34,810 nt of DNA from Akkermansia muciniphila (lineage in GTDB: Bacteria; Verrucomicrobiota; Kiritimatiellia; RFP12; JAAYNR01). The notes below the pieces were generated by a model that was not told the origin of the DNA, made no database searches, and saw only the letters and a list, made by a program, of their open reading frames with translations. Position numbers and translations under genes: made by a program. Positions 24,430 through 33,271 of the stretch are shown in pieces; the stretch's first letter is position 1; each line of letters starts with the position of its first letter. The stretch is taken from positions 1-34,810 of the forward strand of contig CAMBQN010000029.1 in NCBI GenBank assembly GCA_945870025.1. Reading direction: 5' to 3'.

Positions 24430-24690
24430 ATGGTAATCGCCGTGAATGTGCAGCTCGACCGCAAGGAATCGTTCATCACCTTCCGTTGTCAATCGTGCGG
24501 ACAGGAAATTGAGGCCTATCTGGATATGGCCGGAAACCAGTTGGAATGCCCGGTCTGCGGCCATCCCCTTCGGGTGCCCCTGACGCCGGAACTCGGGACC
24601 CGCCGAAATCCGGACGAGGGACAGAACGCGACGGACACCGCAGCGATGAAGGGGCGGACGATCCGCATCGAGCTGTCGGACGATTTATAG
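24430..24690 (+). CDS. Small zinc-ribbon protein, 86 aa
   Basis: Two CxxC knuckles 17 residues apart (C20/C23 and C40/C43) form a single zinc ribbon (CQSCGQEIEAYLDMAGNQ is the first half). The remaining C-terminal part is polar and may be disordered, ending in TIRIELSDDL. Function unknown; short ribbons of this sort often serve in protein or nucleic acid contacts. It ends five bases before the comEC start, so the two are probably co-transcribed. The start could also be the GTG at 24442. Confidence 0.7.
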   Translation: MVIAVNVQLDRKESFITFRCQSCGQEIEAYLDMAGNQLECPVCGHPLRVPLTPELGTRRNPDEGQNATDTAAMKGRTIRIELSDDL

Positions 24691-24695
24691 CGGTT

Positions 24696-26327
24696 ATGCA
24701 CACACACCCCGCGACGCGCCAACCGATCATCGGTATCACCTGCCTGTTGATCATCGGGACGGGGGCGGGGCTGAAGTCGGGCGGTTCAAACACGCTGCCT
24801 CTGGTGCTTGCGTTCGCCATCGCCCTAATCGCTTGTGCCGCATACGGATTGGGGCGATCCGGTCTCCGGGACGGCATCGCCGTGGCGACTGCGGTGTGTT
24901 GCGCGGGTTTTCTTTCCGGCTTCCTTTCTGAACGGACGCGACTGGGCGAGCATGCGTGGCTGGTTGCTCACGCGACGGAGCCGGTGCAGGTGCGGGGCGT
25001 GGTGGATAGTGACGCATTCACCCCCTATCGCTCTCCGGGAGCGACCCGCCCGGTCATCCCGTTGCACCGGGTGATGATCGAGCACGCCGACGGCATTCGT
25101 CCGCTCACCCATACCCCTGTCCGAATCACCTGTTATGGCAATGACCTTCTCCCGAAGGTGGGCGAAACCTGGTCCTTTCGCACGCGCCTCCCCAAGCTCC
25201 GCACACGCGCGAGGACCCCCTATCTTGCGGTCAACACCCGTCCGTCTGACGCCGTGCTGCGGGCACCGCCCGCCTTCTGGAACTGGCGACCGCTCGCCGA
25301 CCAGGCCCGCGCATCGGCCGTGCGACGGCTGTCGTTGGGTATCGAATCCTGGCCCACCGTCCCCGCCCTGATCCATGCCATGCTGCTGGGATTGCGCAGC
25401 GTCATCCCGCCTGAAATGAACGCCATTTTTCGCAACTCGGGGACGATGCACGTGTTCGCCATTTCGGGACAGGGCATCGGACTCGTCGCGGTCGTCATCG
25501 CGGTCGGTCTGTCGTTTCTGGCCATCCCGCGAACGCGCTGGGGCTTGACGCTGATTCCGCTGCTGTTCGCCTATACGCTGATGACCGGCGCCAGCCCGAG
25601 CGCGATGCGGGCCTGCCTGATGGCCGCCTTCTACTTCGCCGCTCCCCTGGTGCGCCGCAAGCCCAACCTCTGCGCCGCCCTCGCCGCGGCCGCCATCATT
25701 CAAATCGTCTGGGACCCGCAGGATCTCCTCAACATCGGATTCCTGCTCTCGTACACCGTAATGGCGGGACTGGTCCTTCTCTGCCCGCCGCTGTCACGCA
25801 TCTTTCGCAAGCTCCTGCGTGTCGAATCCGCGGCGACACAGGCCGCGCTGCTCCGTCTGTCGGAGCGTCTGACCGTGAAACGTCAGCGATTCGCGCGCCA
25901 GGCATGGGCGGTTCGGCTGGCGATGTGGCGACATATGATGCTCGGTTTCTTTGCAGACATACTGGCCTTGGGTGTCGCTGCCTGGATCGCGTCCGTCCCG
26001 CTCACCGCCTTGTATTTCGGACGCTTCATCCCCGGCGGCTTGCTCGCCAATCTGATCGTCGTCCCGGCAGCAGGCCTGATCGTTATTGCCGGCACCCTGG
26101 CTATCGTCACGAGCTTTTTCTTCCCCGCCGCTGCCGGGATCTTTAATTGCGCAGCGGCCCTCTGTACCGCCGTCATGGTGGAGGCCTCGCGTCTGACCAC
26201 CCTCATCCCCGGCGCGTCGGTCGCCGTCCCCCCGCCGTCTCTGACTGTCATCGTCGTGTGGTACGCCGCCATGCTGGTCGCCGCCTGGATGCTGCGCACC
26301 AGTCGTCCGGTCGAATATCCCTACTGA
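24696..26327 (+). CDS. comEC: ComEC/Rec2-family membrane channel protein, 543 aa
   Basis: ComEC forms the inner-membrane channel for DNA uptake in competence. Here there are about ten membrane helices, an N-terminal OB-like part (VRGVVDSDAFTP... VGETWSFRTRL), and the Competence domain with FRNSGTMHVFAISGQGIGLV, MTGASPSAMRACLMAA and NIGFLLSYTVMAGLVLL. The start at 24696 is chosen over upstream in-frame codons because the frame upstream overlaps the zinc-ribbon gene. Two oddities: the usual ISGxH histidine is replaced (ISGQGI), and the C-terminal metallo-beta-lactamase-like domain of long ComEC is absent, as in other short members. Confident on family, less on competence function. Confidence 0.8.
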   Translation: MHTHPATRQPIIGITCLLIIGTGAGLKSGGSNTLPLVLAFAIALIACAAYGLGRSGLRDGIAVATAVCCAGFLSGFLSERTRLGEHAWLVAHATEPVQVRGVVDSDAFTPYRSPGATRPVIPLHRVMIEHADGIRPLTHTPVRITCYGNDLLPKVGETWSFRTRLPKLRTRARTPYLAVNTRPSDAVLRAPPAFWNWRPLADQARASAVRRLSLGIESWPTVPALIHAMLLGLRSVIPPEMNAIFRNSGTMHVFAISGQGIGLVAVVIAVGLSFLAIPRTRWGLTLIPLLFAYTLMTGASPSAMRACLMAAFYFAAPLVRRKPNLCAALAAAAIIQIVWDPQDLLNIGFLLSYTVMAGLVLLCPPLSRIFRKLLRVESAATQAALLRLSERLTVKRQRFARQAWAVRLAMWRHMMLGFFADILALGVAAWIASVPLTALYFGRFIPGGLLANLIVVPAAGLIVIAGTLAIVTSFFFPAAAGIFNCAAALCTAVMVEASRLTTLIPGASVAVPPPSLTVIVVWYAAMLVAAWMLRTSRPVEYPY

Positions 26328-26339
26328 TCCTCTTTCAGG

Positions 26340-26368
26340 TTGAATCCGGGGCGGCCGTGTGCTACTCT
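26340..26368 (+). promoter_or_regulatory. Candidate promoter of aroA
   Basis: TTGAAT (26340-26345), a 17-base spacer and TACTCT (26363-26368) preceded by TGC (extended -10) lie in the 117-base gap before aroA. The -10 match is weak. Confidence 0.3.
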
Positions 26369-26444
26369 CACGGTCATCCGCACGGGTCACCTGATCTGCG
26401 GACGAACAGGCGCCCTCCGTCATGAAATCACCGTTCTGGCCAGT

Positions 26445-27761
26445 ATGATTCTCCATACATCACGCTCGCAACCGCTCACCGGCTCGTACTCCCTGCCCGG
26501 TGATAAATCGCTCGCCCATCGCTCGGCGTTGTTCGCCGCGCTCGCCGAGGGCGAGAGCGTGATCGGTGCGTTCCCCCTTTCCGGCGTAACCCGCGCGATG
26601 CTCGACGCCCTGACGGCCTTCGGCGTCCCGTGGACATTCGACGACGGCACGCTCACCGTGACCGGTTTGGGATTGCGCGGGCTTCGTCCGCCTTCGGTCG
26701 CCGTGACCTGCCGCAACTCGGCAACGACCCTCCGCCTGCTCGCCGGAGCCGTTGCTGCCGCAGGCATCCCCTGCTCCCTGGACGGTTCGGAGGGGTTGCG
26801 CCGCAGGCCGATGAACCGCATCACCGAACCTCTTCGCTCCATGGGCGTCGTGATTGAGACGGCGCCCGGTGACGGAGCGCCGCTCGTGATCCACGGCCGC
26901 CCCCCGGGCGCCCGTCTCACGGCCTGCCATCACGCGCTCCCCGTCGCCAGCGCCCAGGTCAAGTCCTGCCTGCTCCTCGCGGCGCTTGCGGCCGACGGTC
27001 CGGTGACCCTCTGTGAGCCTGGCCCCTCGCGTGACCACACCGAGCGCATGCTCCGCGCCATGGGCGTCGACATCCGCTGCGATCCTGCCGCGCACGCGGT
27101 CTCCCTGACGCCTCCCACCGCTCCCCTGCGGCCGCTGCGGGCCGACCTGGCGGGCGACATCTCGACCGCCGCATTTCTAATCGTCGCTGCCACCGTAATT
27201 CCGGGATCCGACATTACCCTGCTCGGCGTCGGTGTGAATCCCACCCGCACCGGCATTCTAGACGCCCTGCGTGCCATGGGTGCCGACATCGTCGAATGGA
27301 ATCCGCGCGAGCGTTCGGGCGAACCCGTCGCCGACATCCGCGTCCGTGCGGCTCCGCTCATCGGCACCCGCGTCGCGGGCGACCTCGTGGTGCGCATGAT
27401 TGACGAATTCCCCGTTTTTGCCGTGGCAGCCGCCTGCGCGGCCGGCCTGACCGAAGTGAGCGAAGCCGTCGAGCTTCGCCACAAGGAAAGCGACCGCATC
27501 GGCCTGCTCTGCGCCGAACTCGCCGGTGTCGGCGTGGACATTGCCGAGCGCCCGGACGGCTTCGCCATTCGCGGCGGCTCCATCCGCGGCGGTTCGGTGG
27601 ACGCCCACGGCGACCACCGGATTGCCATGGCGCTGGCGGTCGCGGGATGGGTCTCGCAAACCGGCATCGCCGTCCGCCGAGCCGAGATCCTTGCCGAATC
27701 CTTTCCCGACTTTGTCCCCGTATTCTCCCGCCTCGGTGCCGCGATCCGGACGGATGAGTAG
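26445..27761 (+). CDS. aroA: 3-phosphoshikimate 1-carboxyvinyltransferase (EPSP synthase), 438 aa
   Basis: Sixth step of the shikimate pathway: shikimate-3-phosphate plus PEP gives EPSP. The start at 26445 gives the usual N-terminus, PLTGSYSLPGDKSLAHRS, with the catalytic-site Lys-Ser pair. RNSATTLRLLAG (N91-R97), SAQVKSCLLLAAL, DISTAAFL, the essential D/E region RHKESDRI and HGDHRIAMALAV are all present, so the enzyme should be active. The residue equivalent to E. coli Gly96 is Ala (A93 in NSATT), as in glyphosate-insensitive class II enzymes. It sits between comEC and the PHP-fusion gene; no other aro gene is nearby. Confidence 0.92.
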   Translation: MILHTSRSQPLTGSYSLPGDKSLAHRSALFAALAEGESVIGAFPLSGVTRAMLDALTAFGVPWTFDDGTLTVTGLGLRGLRPPSVAVTCRNSATTLRLLAGAVAAAGIPCSLDGSEGLRRRPMNRITEPLRSMGVVIETAPGDGAPLVIHGRPPGARLTACHHALPVASAQVKSCLLLAALAADGPVTLCEPGPSRDHTERMLRAMGVDIRCDPAAHAVSLTPPTAPLRPLRADLAGDISTAAFLIVAATVIPGSDITLLGVGVNPTRTGILDALRAMGADIVEWNPRERSGEPVADIRVRAAPLIGTRVAGDLVVRMIDEFPVFAVAAACAAGLTEVSEAVELRHKESDRIGLLCAELAGVGVDIAERPDGFAIRGGSIRGGSVDAHGDHRIAMALAVAGWVSQTGIAVRRAEILAESFPDFVPVFSRLGAAIRTDE

Positions 27762-27787
27762 GCTGAGAGGTTCACCCTCCACGTGCC

Positions 27788-30700
27788 ATGAACGCCACTA
27801 CACGCATTAATTTGCATTGCCACTCGTCGTGCAGCGACGGCGCGTTGCCGCCCGAGGAACTCGCGCGGCGGCTAGCCGACGCAGGCGTGGTGTTCGCCGC
27901 GCTCACCGATCATGAAACCCTTGACGGCCTCGCCCGGTTTGCTGCCGCCCTGCAGCGGCACGGCATCGGCACGGTCAACGGTGTCGAGATCCCGGCGATG
28001 TGGCGTGGCGAAGAGATTCATCTGCTGATTTACGGCTTTGATGCCACGCACCCGAACTTGCTGGGCGCGCTGGGCGCCTTGCGGCACATGCGCGAAGCGG
28101 CCACGCAAAGTGTCGCCGGAGCCTTGCGGCGCTCCGGTGCGACCGCGCCCGCCGCACTGTCGGCGACCGCCAGCGGTTTCAGCACGCCGCTGTCGGCGGC
28201 CGAGGCCATCGCCGTGGCGCACCGGGCGGGCGGCCGGGTTTTTCTGGCCCATCCCCTGCTGCTGCGGCCTAACCCCTCCGACCTGAAGGCGATTCTGACC
28301 GACCTGCAGACGGACGGGCTCGACGGCATCGAGGCCTTGTACGCGCCGTCGTCTGCCCATGCCTGCGATGCGCTAGTCGCTCTAGCCGCTGAACGGGGAC
28401 TGCTGATATGTGCCGGCACCGATTTCCACACACCTGAAGACGGCCGCGTTCATGGCTTGGGCGTGGATGTCCCCAACTCCCTGTGGCGGCCTTTCCGTGA
28501 TGCCTTGCACCTGAAGGCCGCGACGACACTGACCCGCTCGGCCGCTGCGTACTTCCACGCGAGCCGCCTACAGCGCTCATTCGGTCTTCACATCTTGCTG
28601 CCCGCCATGCTGGCGGTAGTCTTGTTTGTCGTTATGATGTGGGCCGTTTTCCTCCCCGCCTTCGAACGCGCGCTGCTCGACCGCAAACGCGAGATGATCG
28701 GCGAACTCGTCCACGCAACATGGAGCATGATGGACGCGGCAGAACGTCAGGTCGTCCTGGGCAGACTTACGCGCGAAGAGGCCCAGGCGGAAACGCGCGA
28801 GCAGATTTCGGCCCTGCGCTACGGACGCCAGAACAAGGACTACTTCTGGCTGCAGGATAAGCATCCGCGGATGATTATGCACCCGTATCGCCCCGATCTG
28901 AATGGACAAGATCTCTCCGATTACCGCGATCCTCACGGCAAACGCATCTTTGTCGAATTCGCGGATGTTGTGAGCCGCCGGCGTGAGGGGCTTGTGGCCT
29001 ACGTGTGGCAATGGCCCGACGACCCGCGCCGTTTGGAATCTAAAGAATCCTATGTCAAAGGATTCGAACCGTGGGGTTGGATCGTAGGCACGGGGATCTA
29101 TCTGGAGGACATCAAGCAGGAAATCGCTCGGATTGAACGCAGCTTGATTCTAGAGTCCATCGGCATTACCACGCTGCTGGCGTTGTTGCTGGCTTATGTG
29201 GTTCGCAACAGCCGGCGACTGGATCGTGAGCGATTTGAAGCCCTCGAAGAGCTGCAGGCAACCACCGAGCGCTACCGCTCCCTGGTGGAGGTGGCAACGG
29301 AAGGGACGCTGCTGATATTGGCCGGACGATGCCGCTATGCGAACCCGCACCTCCTGACGCTGATGGGTTATACCGCCTCCGAGCTTGAATTGCTCGACTT
29401 GACCGAGGTCGTGCCACCGGCGGGAGCTAACACCGAGGTGTGGGGGCTACTCGAGGCGTTTGAACGGTCCGCCGATTCGACTCCGCGCACCGCCTCGGGC
29501 GAGATCCGTCGGCGCGACGGAACCCGCACGGCCTGCGCGTTTGTCATCACTCGGATTGCATTCGGCAGCCGTGGAGGCATTGTCTTGCTGGTACGCGAAC
29601 GGGTTTCAACCGTCACGGCCCCTTCCTCAGTGGCGGGCCATGCCCCAGCGCAATCGGGGCTGGAGATCTCGGCCGAACAGGCTCCGATCGGTCTGTTTCG
29701 CGCACGGGCCGACCGTCCGGCAACGATCGTGGCTACCAACGCCATCGCCGCGCGCTGCCTGCGTGCCGCTGCGGGTGTGGCGGCAGACGAAAGCGCGGTC
29801 CGACTGGCCGACGCATTCCGCGATCCAGAGGCCTTCACCGCTTTCATGACACGACTTCGGTCCGATGGCATGGCCGACTGCCGCCTCTCCGCCGCACCGG
29901 CGTACGGGGCTTCCACAACCTTCGCCTTGCGCACCACACTTCTGCGCGACGATGCGGGAGAACCGTCGGTCATCACGGGTTTGGTGGAAGACATCACTTC
30001 GCGGGTGGCCCATGAACACGAGCGAGATGCGATGATCGAGCGGCTTCAGGCGTCGTTGCTCTTTCTTCACGAGCCGGTCAGCCGGGTGCTCAAGCCCGGC
30101 GTGTTCTGTACCGGCGACATGCCGGTACGCAAGGTTGCGGCGCTTCTGGCCGAACAGGGCGACTCGGCGACCCTCGTGCGCGATGCGTCCGGCGAAGTGA
30201 TCGGAATCGTCACCGCCGGCGACCTGTGCACGCGCGTGCTGGCCGCGGGACAGGACGGCCGCACGGCCATCCGCACAGTCATGAGCGCCCCGGTCACGGC
30301 GGTCTCCGGGGGAACTCCGGTCTACGAGAGCCTGCTGCGAATGCAGGAAACTCACCTGCGTCATCTCGGTGTGGCCGATGAAACCGGGCGGCTGCTGGGA
30401 ACACTGAGCGACCGGGATCTGATGCCTTTCCAGCAGTACGGCGCACTCGTGCTCACGGGGGAGATTTCGCGCGCAGCGCTGGTCGAAGATGTGGTGCGCA
30501 GTTGCAAACGAACGCCGGTGACGGTCAAGGCGCTGGTTGACAGCGGCGCCCATCCACGCAACGTAGCACGGCTGATCTCCGAAGTGTGCGATGCGGCGAC
30601 GGAGCGGTTTGTCAATCTGGCGATCGAAGAGCTGGGGCCGCCGCCCGCGCGATTCGCCTTTCTGGCTTTGGGCAGCCAGGGGCGTATGGAACAGACGCTG

Positions 30701-31501
30701 GTCACCGATCAGGATAATGCCATCCTCTACGCGCTACCCGAACCCGGCGCACAGGGGCCTGATCCCGCGCACTATTTCCTCGAACTGGGACGGCGTGTGT
30801 GCGGGTGGCTCAACGAGGCCGGCTATCCCTTCTGCCGCGGCCAGTTCATGGCGCAGAACCCGGTGTGGACGCGCGAGATCCAGGCATGGAAGACTCATTT
30901 CAGCTACTGGATCGCCCGTGCCGAACCCGAAGAGCTGCTCGTGTTCACGGTTTTTTTTGATTTCCGGGCGGTCTGCGGAGACGCGACCCTGGTGGACGAT
31001 TTGCGTCAGCACGTGTTCGCCGATTTGCGCGAGGCTTCGGCTTTCTTCCCGCACTTCGCCAGCGACGCCCTGCACTTCAAGCCCCCGCTGATGCTGTTCG
31101 GCCACATTCTCATCGGCAATGTGCGCGACGCACCGCGCGGGACGGTCGACCTCAAGGCGACGTCGCTGCCGATCGTGGCGTTTGCCCGGCTTTACGCCCT
31201 GCGCCACGGCATCGCACAGACCGGCACGCTCGACCGGCTGGATGCGCTGGCCGAACTCGGCAAACTCGCTCCGGCCAGCCGCGACGAAATCACCGCCACC
31301 TTCACCTTCCTCATGCGGCTACGGCTGCGGCAGCAGGTGCTGGACTTCCATGCGGGCCGCACACCCGGCAACCTGATCAGCGTCCGGCGCCTGGGCTATT
31401 CCGACCGCGTCCAGCTCCGCCAATCCTTTGCCCACATCCGGGCGCTGCAACGCAGCATTGATTATGATTTCCTAGGCGGGACGCACAATAACCCGTCCTG
31501 A
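27788..31501 (+). CDS. PHP phosphoesterase - Cache sensor - PAS - CBS - DUF294 nucleotidyltransferase fusion, 1,237 aa
   Basis: Domains in order: (1) PHP domain of the TrpH/YciV (RNase AM-like) type, residues 1-250, with a full ligand set H10, H12, D17, H42, E67, H78, H155, D212 and H214. (2) Membrane helix about 268-292. (3) An extracytoplasmic sCache-like sensor about 300-445 (NKDYFWLQDKHPRMIMHPYR, GWIVGTGIYLEDI). (4) Membrane helix about 452-473. (5) A PAS domain about 480-600. (6) A PAS-like region about 620-745. (7) A CBS pair about 765-890. (8) A DUF294/GlnD-type nucleotidyltransferase with G962-S-Q-G-R and D974-Q-D976. (9) A DUF294 C-terminal domain to the end. CBS-DUF294 pairing is a known signalling unit; the PHP and Cache fusions are the unusual part. 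The topology puts both enzyme domains in the cytoplasm. It starts 26 bases after aroA. Confidence 0.85.
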   Translation: MNATTRINLHCHSSCSDGALPPEELARRLADAGVVFAALTDHETLDGLARFAAALQRHGIGTVNGVEIPAMWRGEEIHLLIYGFDATHPNLLGALGALRHMREAATQSVAGALRRSGATAPAALSATASGFSTPLSAAEAIAVAHRAGGRVFLAHPLLLRPNPSDLKAILTDLQTDGLDGIEALYAPSSAHACDALVALAAERGLLICAGTDFHTPEDGRVHGLGVDVPNSLWRPFRDALHLKAATTLTRSAAAYFHASRLQRSFGLHILLPAMLAVVLFVVMMWAVFLPAFERALLDRKREMIGELVHATWSMMDAAERQVVLGRLTREEAQAETREQISALRYGRQNKDYFWLQDKHPRMIMHPYRPDLNGQDLSDYRDPHGKRIFVEFADVVSRRREGLVAYVWQWPDDPRRLESKESYVKGFEPWGWIVGTGIYLEDIKQEIARIERSLILESIGITTLLALLLAYVVRNSRRLDRERFEALEELQATTERYRSLVEVATEGTLLILAGRCRYANPHLLTLMGYTASELELLDLTEVVPPAGANTEVWGLLEAFERSADSTPRTASGEIRRRDGTRTACAFVITRIAFGSRGGIVLLVRERVSTVTAPSSVAGHAPAQSGLEISAEQAPIGLFRARADRPATIVATNAIAARCLRAAAGVAADESAVRLADAFRDPEAFTAFMTRLRSDGMADCRLSAAPAYGASTTFALRTTLLRDDAGEPSVITGLVEDITSRVAHEHERDAMIERLQASLLFLHEPVSRVLKPGVFCTGDMPVRKVAALLAEQGDSATLVRDASGEVIGIVTAGDLCTRVLAAGQDGRTAIRTVMSAPVTAVSGGTPVYESLLRMQETHLRHLGVADETGRLLGTLSDRDLMPFQQYGALVLTGEISRAALVEDVVRSCKRTPVTVKALVDSGAHPRNVARLISEVCDAATERFVNLAIEELGPPPARFAFLALGSQGRMEQTLVTDQDNAILYALPEPGAQGPDPAHYFLELGRRVCGWLNEAGYPFCRGQFMAQNPVWTREIQAWKTHFSYWIARAEPEELLVFTVFFDFRAVCGDATLVDDLRQHVFADLREASAFFPHFASDALHFKPPLMLFGHILIGNVRDAPRGTVDLKATSLPIVAFARLYALRHGIAQTGTLDRLDALAELGKLAPASRDEITATFTFLMRLRLRQQVLDFHAGRTPGNLISVRRLGYSDRVQLRQSFAHIRALQRSIDYDFLGGTHNNPS

Positions 31502-31600
31502 TTAGCAGACGAGCGGTCCGGGCGGCAGGGCGGATAGCGTGAGCAGGCTGCCGGTGCGGGGGTGAGCGAGCGTGAGCGAGCCAGCATGCAGCCAGTACCC
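31502..31600 (-). pseudogene. C-terminal remnant of an RluA-type pseudouridine synthase
   Basis: Reading the minus strand toward a TAA at 31504-31502 gives YWLHAGSLTLAHPRTGSLLT followed by LSALPPGPLVC. The LHAxxLxxxHPxTG...LPP pattern is the conserved C-terminus of the RluA family. The catalytic core is absent: beyond about 31600 no frame continues the family. The break coincides with an 8-bp inverted repeat (31599-31628) enclosing a C-run. The 3' end abuts the fusion gene tail to tail. Confidence 0.6.
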
Positions 31601-31628
31601 GTTATTATGTCTTCCCCCCCAATAACGG
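31599..31628. terminator. Inverted repeat at the end of the rluA remnant
   Basis: CCGTTATT (31599-31606) pairs perfectly with AATAACGG (31621-31628) around a 14-nt loop containing seven C. On the plus strand it sits about 100 bases after the fusion-gene stop, but no T-run follows. It may be a terminator or a deletion scar. Confidence 0.35.
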
Positions 31629-31645
31629 ATTTGTAGCTTTCCGCT

Positions 31646-31673
31646 TTGTCCATCCTCGGGCATCTGCTAAAAT
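31646..31673 (+). promoter_or_regulatory. Promoter of the GNAT gene
   Basis: TTGTCC (31646-31651), a 16-base spacer ending in TGC (extended -10) and TAAAAT (31668-31673) match sigma-70 spacing. The predicted start near 31680 leaves a leader of about 64 bases. Confidence 0.5.
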
Positions 31674-31743
31674 TAATGCACACATTATCGCGCCCCGTGC
31701 AGGGGGTGCCTGGCAGCGGCTAGCTGAGGAAACGGAGATACGC

Positions 31744-32598
31744 ATGTTGGAAATCAAGACGTTTGGCCACGCGGATATTCCTGCGGCGCTGCGGCTGTGC
31801 GAGCAAGTCAACTGGAACCATCTGGCGGCGGATTGGGCGCGGGCCCTGACCCTGAATCCGGATGCCTGCCTGGGTGGCTTCGAAGATGGCGAGTTGAAGG
31901 CGACCTGCACGCTCGCATCGTTCGGAACGGTCGGATGGGTGGGCACGTTTCTCGTGGACCAGACCCTGCGCGGCAAGGGATACGGGAAACGAATCTTCGA
32001 GGCGATGCTGGAAACGGCCGGGAAACAGGGAATCGCCTGTCTCGGACTCGATTCATCGGACGCTGGTCGGCCGATCTATCGTCAGTACGGATTCCAGATG
32101 ACCGGCCAGGGGATCGAACTCTGGACCGGGTCGGCCGCCGGCGTGGAGCCGCAGGAAGCCACGCGGCCCCTTCAAGCTATGGATTGGGCGAGCCTGCTGG
32201 CATTGGATGTGGCGTGCGTCTCGGTGTCGCGCGAACAGCAACTCCGCGTGCTGGCAGGTGAGTCGGGCGCCTCGGTGCGAGTGATTGTGGAAGCGGGACA
32301 CGTCTGCGCGTTCGGGTTTTCCCGTCCGGGGAGGCTGATGGGCGCCATCGGCCCGGTCGTGGCGCGTGATGCCCGGCAAGCCGGTCAAATCGTCTCCGCG
32401 CTCATCGCCGACCGGGCGCGTCTCGATGGCGCAAAAGTCGTCGGACTGGCCGTCCCGGACCACGCGCCGTTTAGCGCGTGGTTGGCCGAACGCGGGTTTA
32501 TTATGCGCAGGCGCAACATCCGCATGTTCCGTCCCGAGCCTCGCGCCCTTCTCTCCGGCCCCTCCGTCTTCGCCGCCACCGGTTTGGGAATGGGATAA
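31744..32598 (+). CDS. GNAT-family N-acetyltransferase (two GNAT-like domains), 284 aa
   Basis: GNAT enzymes move acetyl from acetyl-CoA to an amine. The first domain has the acetyl-CoA loop LRGKGYGKRIFEAML (about 75-90) and the following IACLGLDSS and YRQYGF strands; the second half (about 150-270) repeats the fold more weakly (GFSRPGRLMGAIGPVVARDA, AWLAERGF), as in proteins with an Acetyltransf_18 C-terminal domain. The start follows GAGGAAACGGAG. The substrate is unknown. It has its own promoter candidate; the next gene starts 16 bases after its stop, so it may join that transcript. Confidence 0.82.
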   Translation: MLEIKTFGHADIPAALRLCEQVNWNHLAADWARALTLNPDACLGGFEDGELKATCTLASFGTVGWVGTFLVDQTLRGKGYGKRIFEAMLETAGKQGIACLGLDSSDAGRPIYRQYGFQMTGQGIELWTGSAAGVEPQEATRPLQAMDWASLLALDVACVSVSREQQLRVLAGESGASVRVIVEAGHVCAFGFSRPGRLMGAIGPVVARDARQAGQIVSALIADRARLDGAKVVGLAVPDHAPFSAWLAERGFIMRRRNIRMFRPEPRALLSGPSVFAATGLGMG

Positions 32599-32614
32599 TC
32601 CGAAGGAGGTATTT

Positions 32615-33271
32615 ATGAAAGTAATATCGCGCTCCGAGATATTGCTGGCCGACAACCTGCGCGCCCGGCGCAAAAAACGGCATCTTGGCCTAAAGCAAAT
32701 GGTTGACCGTCGCCGTCCCCTGATTGTGGCGATCGTCGTGTCGCTTTTGGTCTTCACAGACGCATCGGCCCTGATGGAACCGCTGGCTACGACGACACTG
32801 GTTGATCGAGCCGAATGCATCGTCGAAGGACAAGTTACGAATGTGACTTCGCGATGGACCGACGACCATTCCAGAATTGTGACCGAAGTTACGTTAGACG
32901 TGACGGATATTCTTTTGGGGGACACAAACCGTGTGACGTTCCTGTACGAGGGGGGTGTCGTAAATGGATTAGGGCTGCGTGTTTCAGATATGCCCATGAT
33001 GACAAAGGGTCAACATGTGCTGGTTTTCTTGCGTAGCCAGACCCCAACAGAAGCAAAACGCGATCAGGTTATCGGAGGCCGTAGTCGCTCTTTTGCCCTG
33101 CAGGGCGCAGCACAGGGTCTATACCGTATTGAGAACGGTCGCGCGAAGAAAGACGGATTTACGGTACTGGGTGATCCCCAAGATATTGATCGCGACGTGC
33201 CTTATACCATACTTAAGGAACGTATTCGGAATCGGCTCCGGACTCCGCGCACAATAGGGATTCGGCCATGA
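32615..33271 (+). CDS. Membrane-anchored or secreted protein paired with the matrixin-like peptidase, 218 aa
   Basis: The start has the best ribosome site in the window (AAGGAGG, 5 bases before the ATG). A basic N-terminus (RARRKKRHLGLKQMVDRRRP) precedes one hydrophobic segment (LIVAIVVSLLVFTDASA, about 35-52), either an anchor or a long signal peptide. The exported part (DRAECIVEGQVTNVTSRW, IVTEVTLDVTDILLGD, GLGLRVSDMP, GQHVLVFL) is a beta-rich module that I associate with genes beside bacterial matrixins; the role is not known. It overlaps the peptidase start by ATGA, suggesting translational coupling and a possible inhibitor, chaperone or partner. Confidence 0.7.
   Translation: MKVISRSEILLADNLRARRKKRHLGLKQMVDRRRPLIVAIVVSLLVFTDASALMEPLATTTLVDRAECIVEGQVTNVTSRWTDDHSRIVTEVTLDVTDILLGDTNRVTFLYEGGVVNGLGLRVSDMPMMTKGQHVLVFLRSQTPTEAKRDQVIGGRSRSFALQGAAQGLYRIENGRAKKDGFTVLGDPQDIDRDVPYTILKERIRNRLRTPRTIGIRP

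Noticed and set aside
24546..24695. Longer comEC start
   Set aside because: It would overlap the zinc-ribbon gene by 145 bases and adds a polar, motif-free stretch before the first membrane helix.
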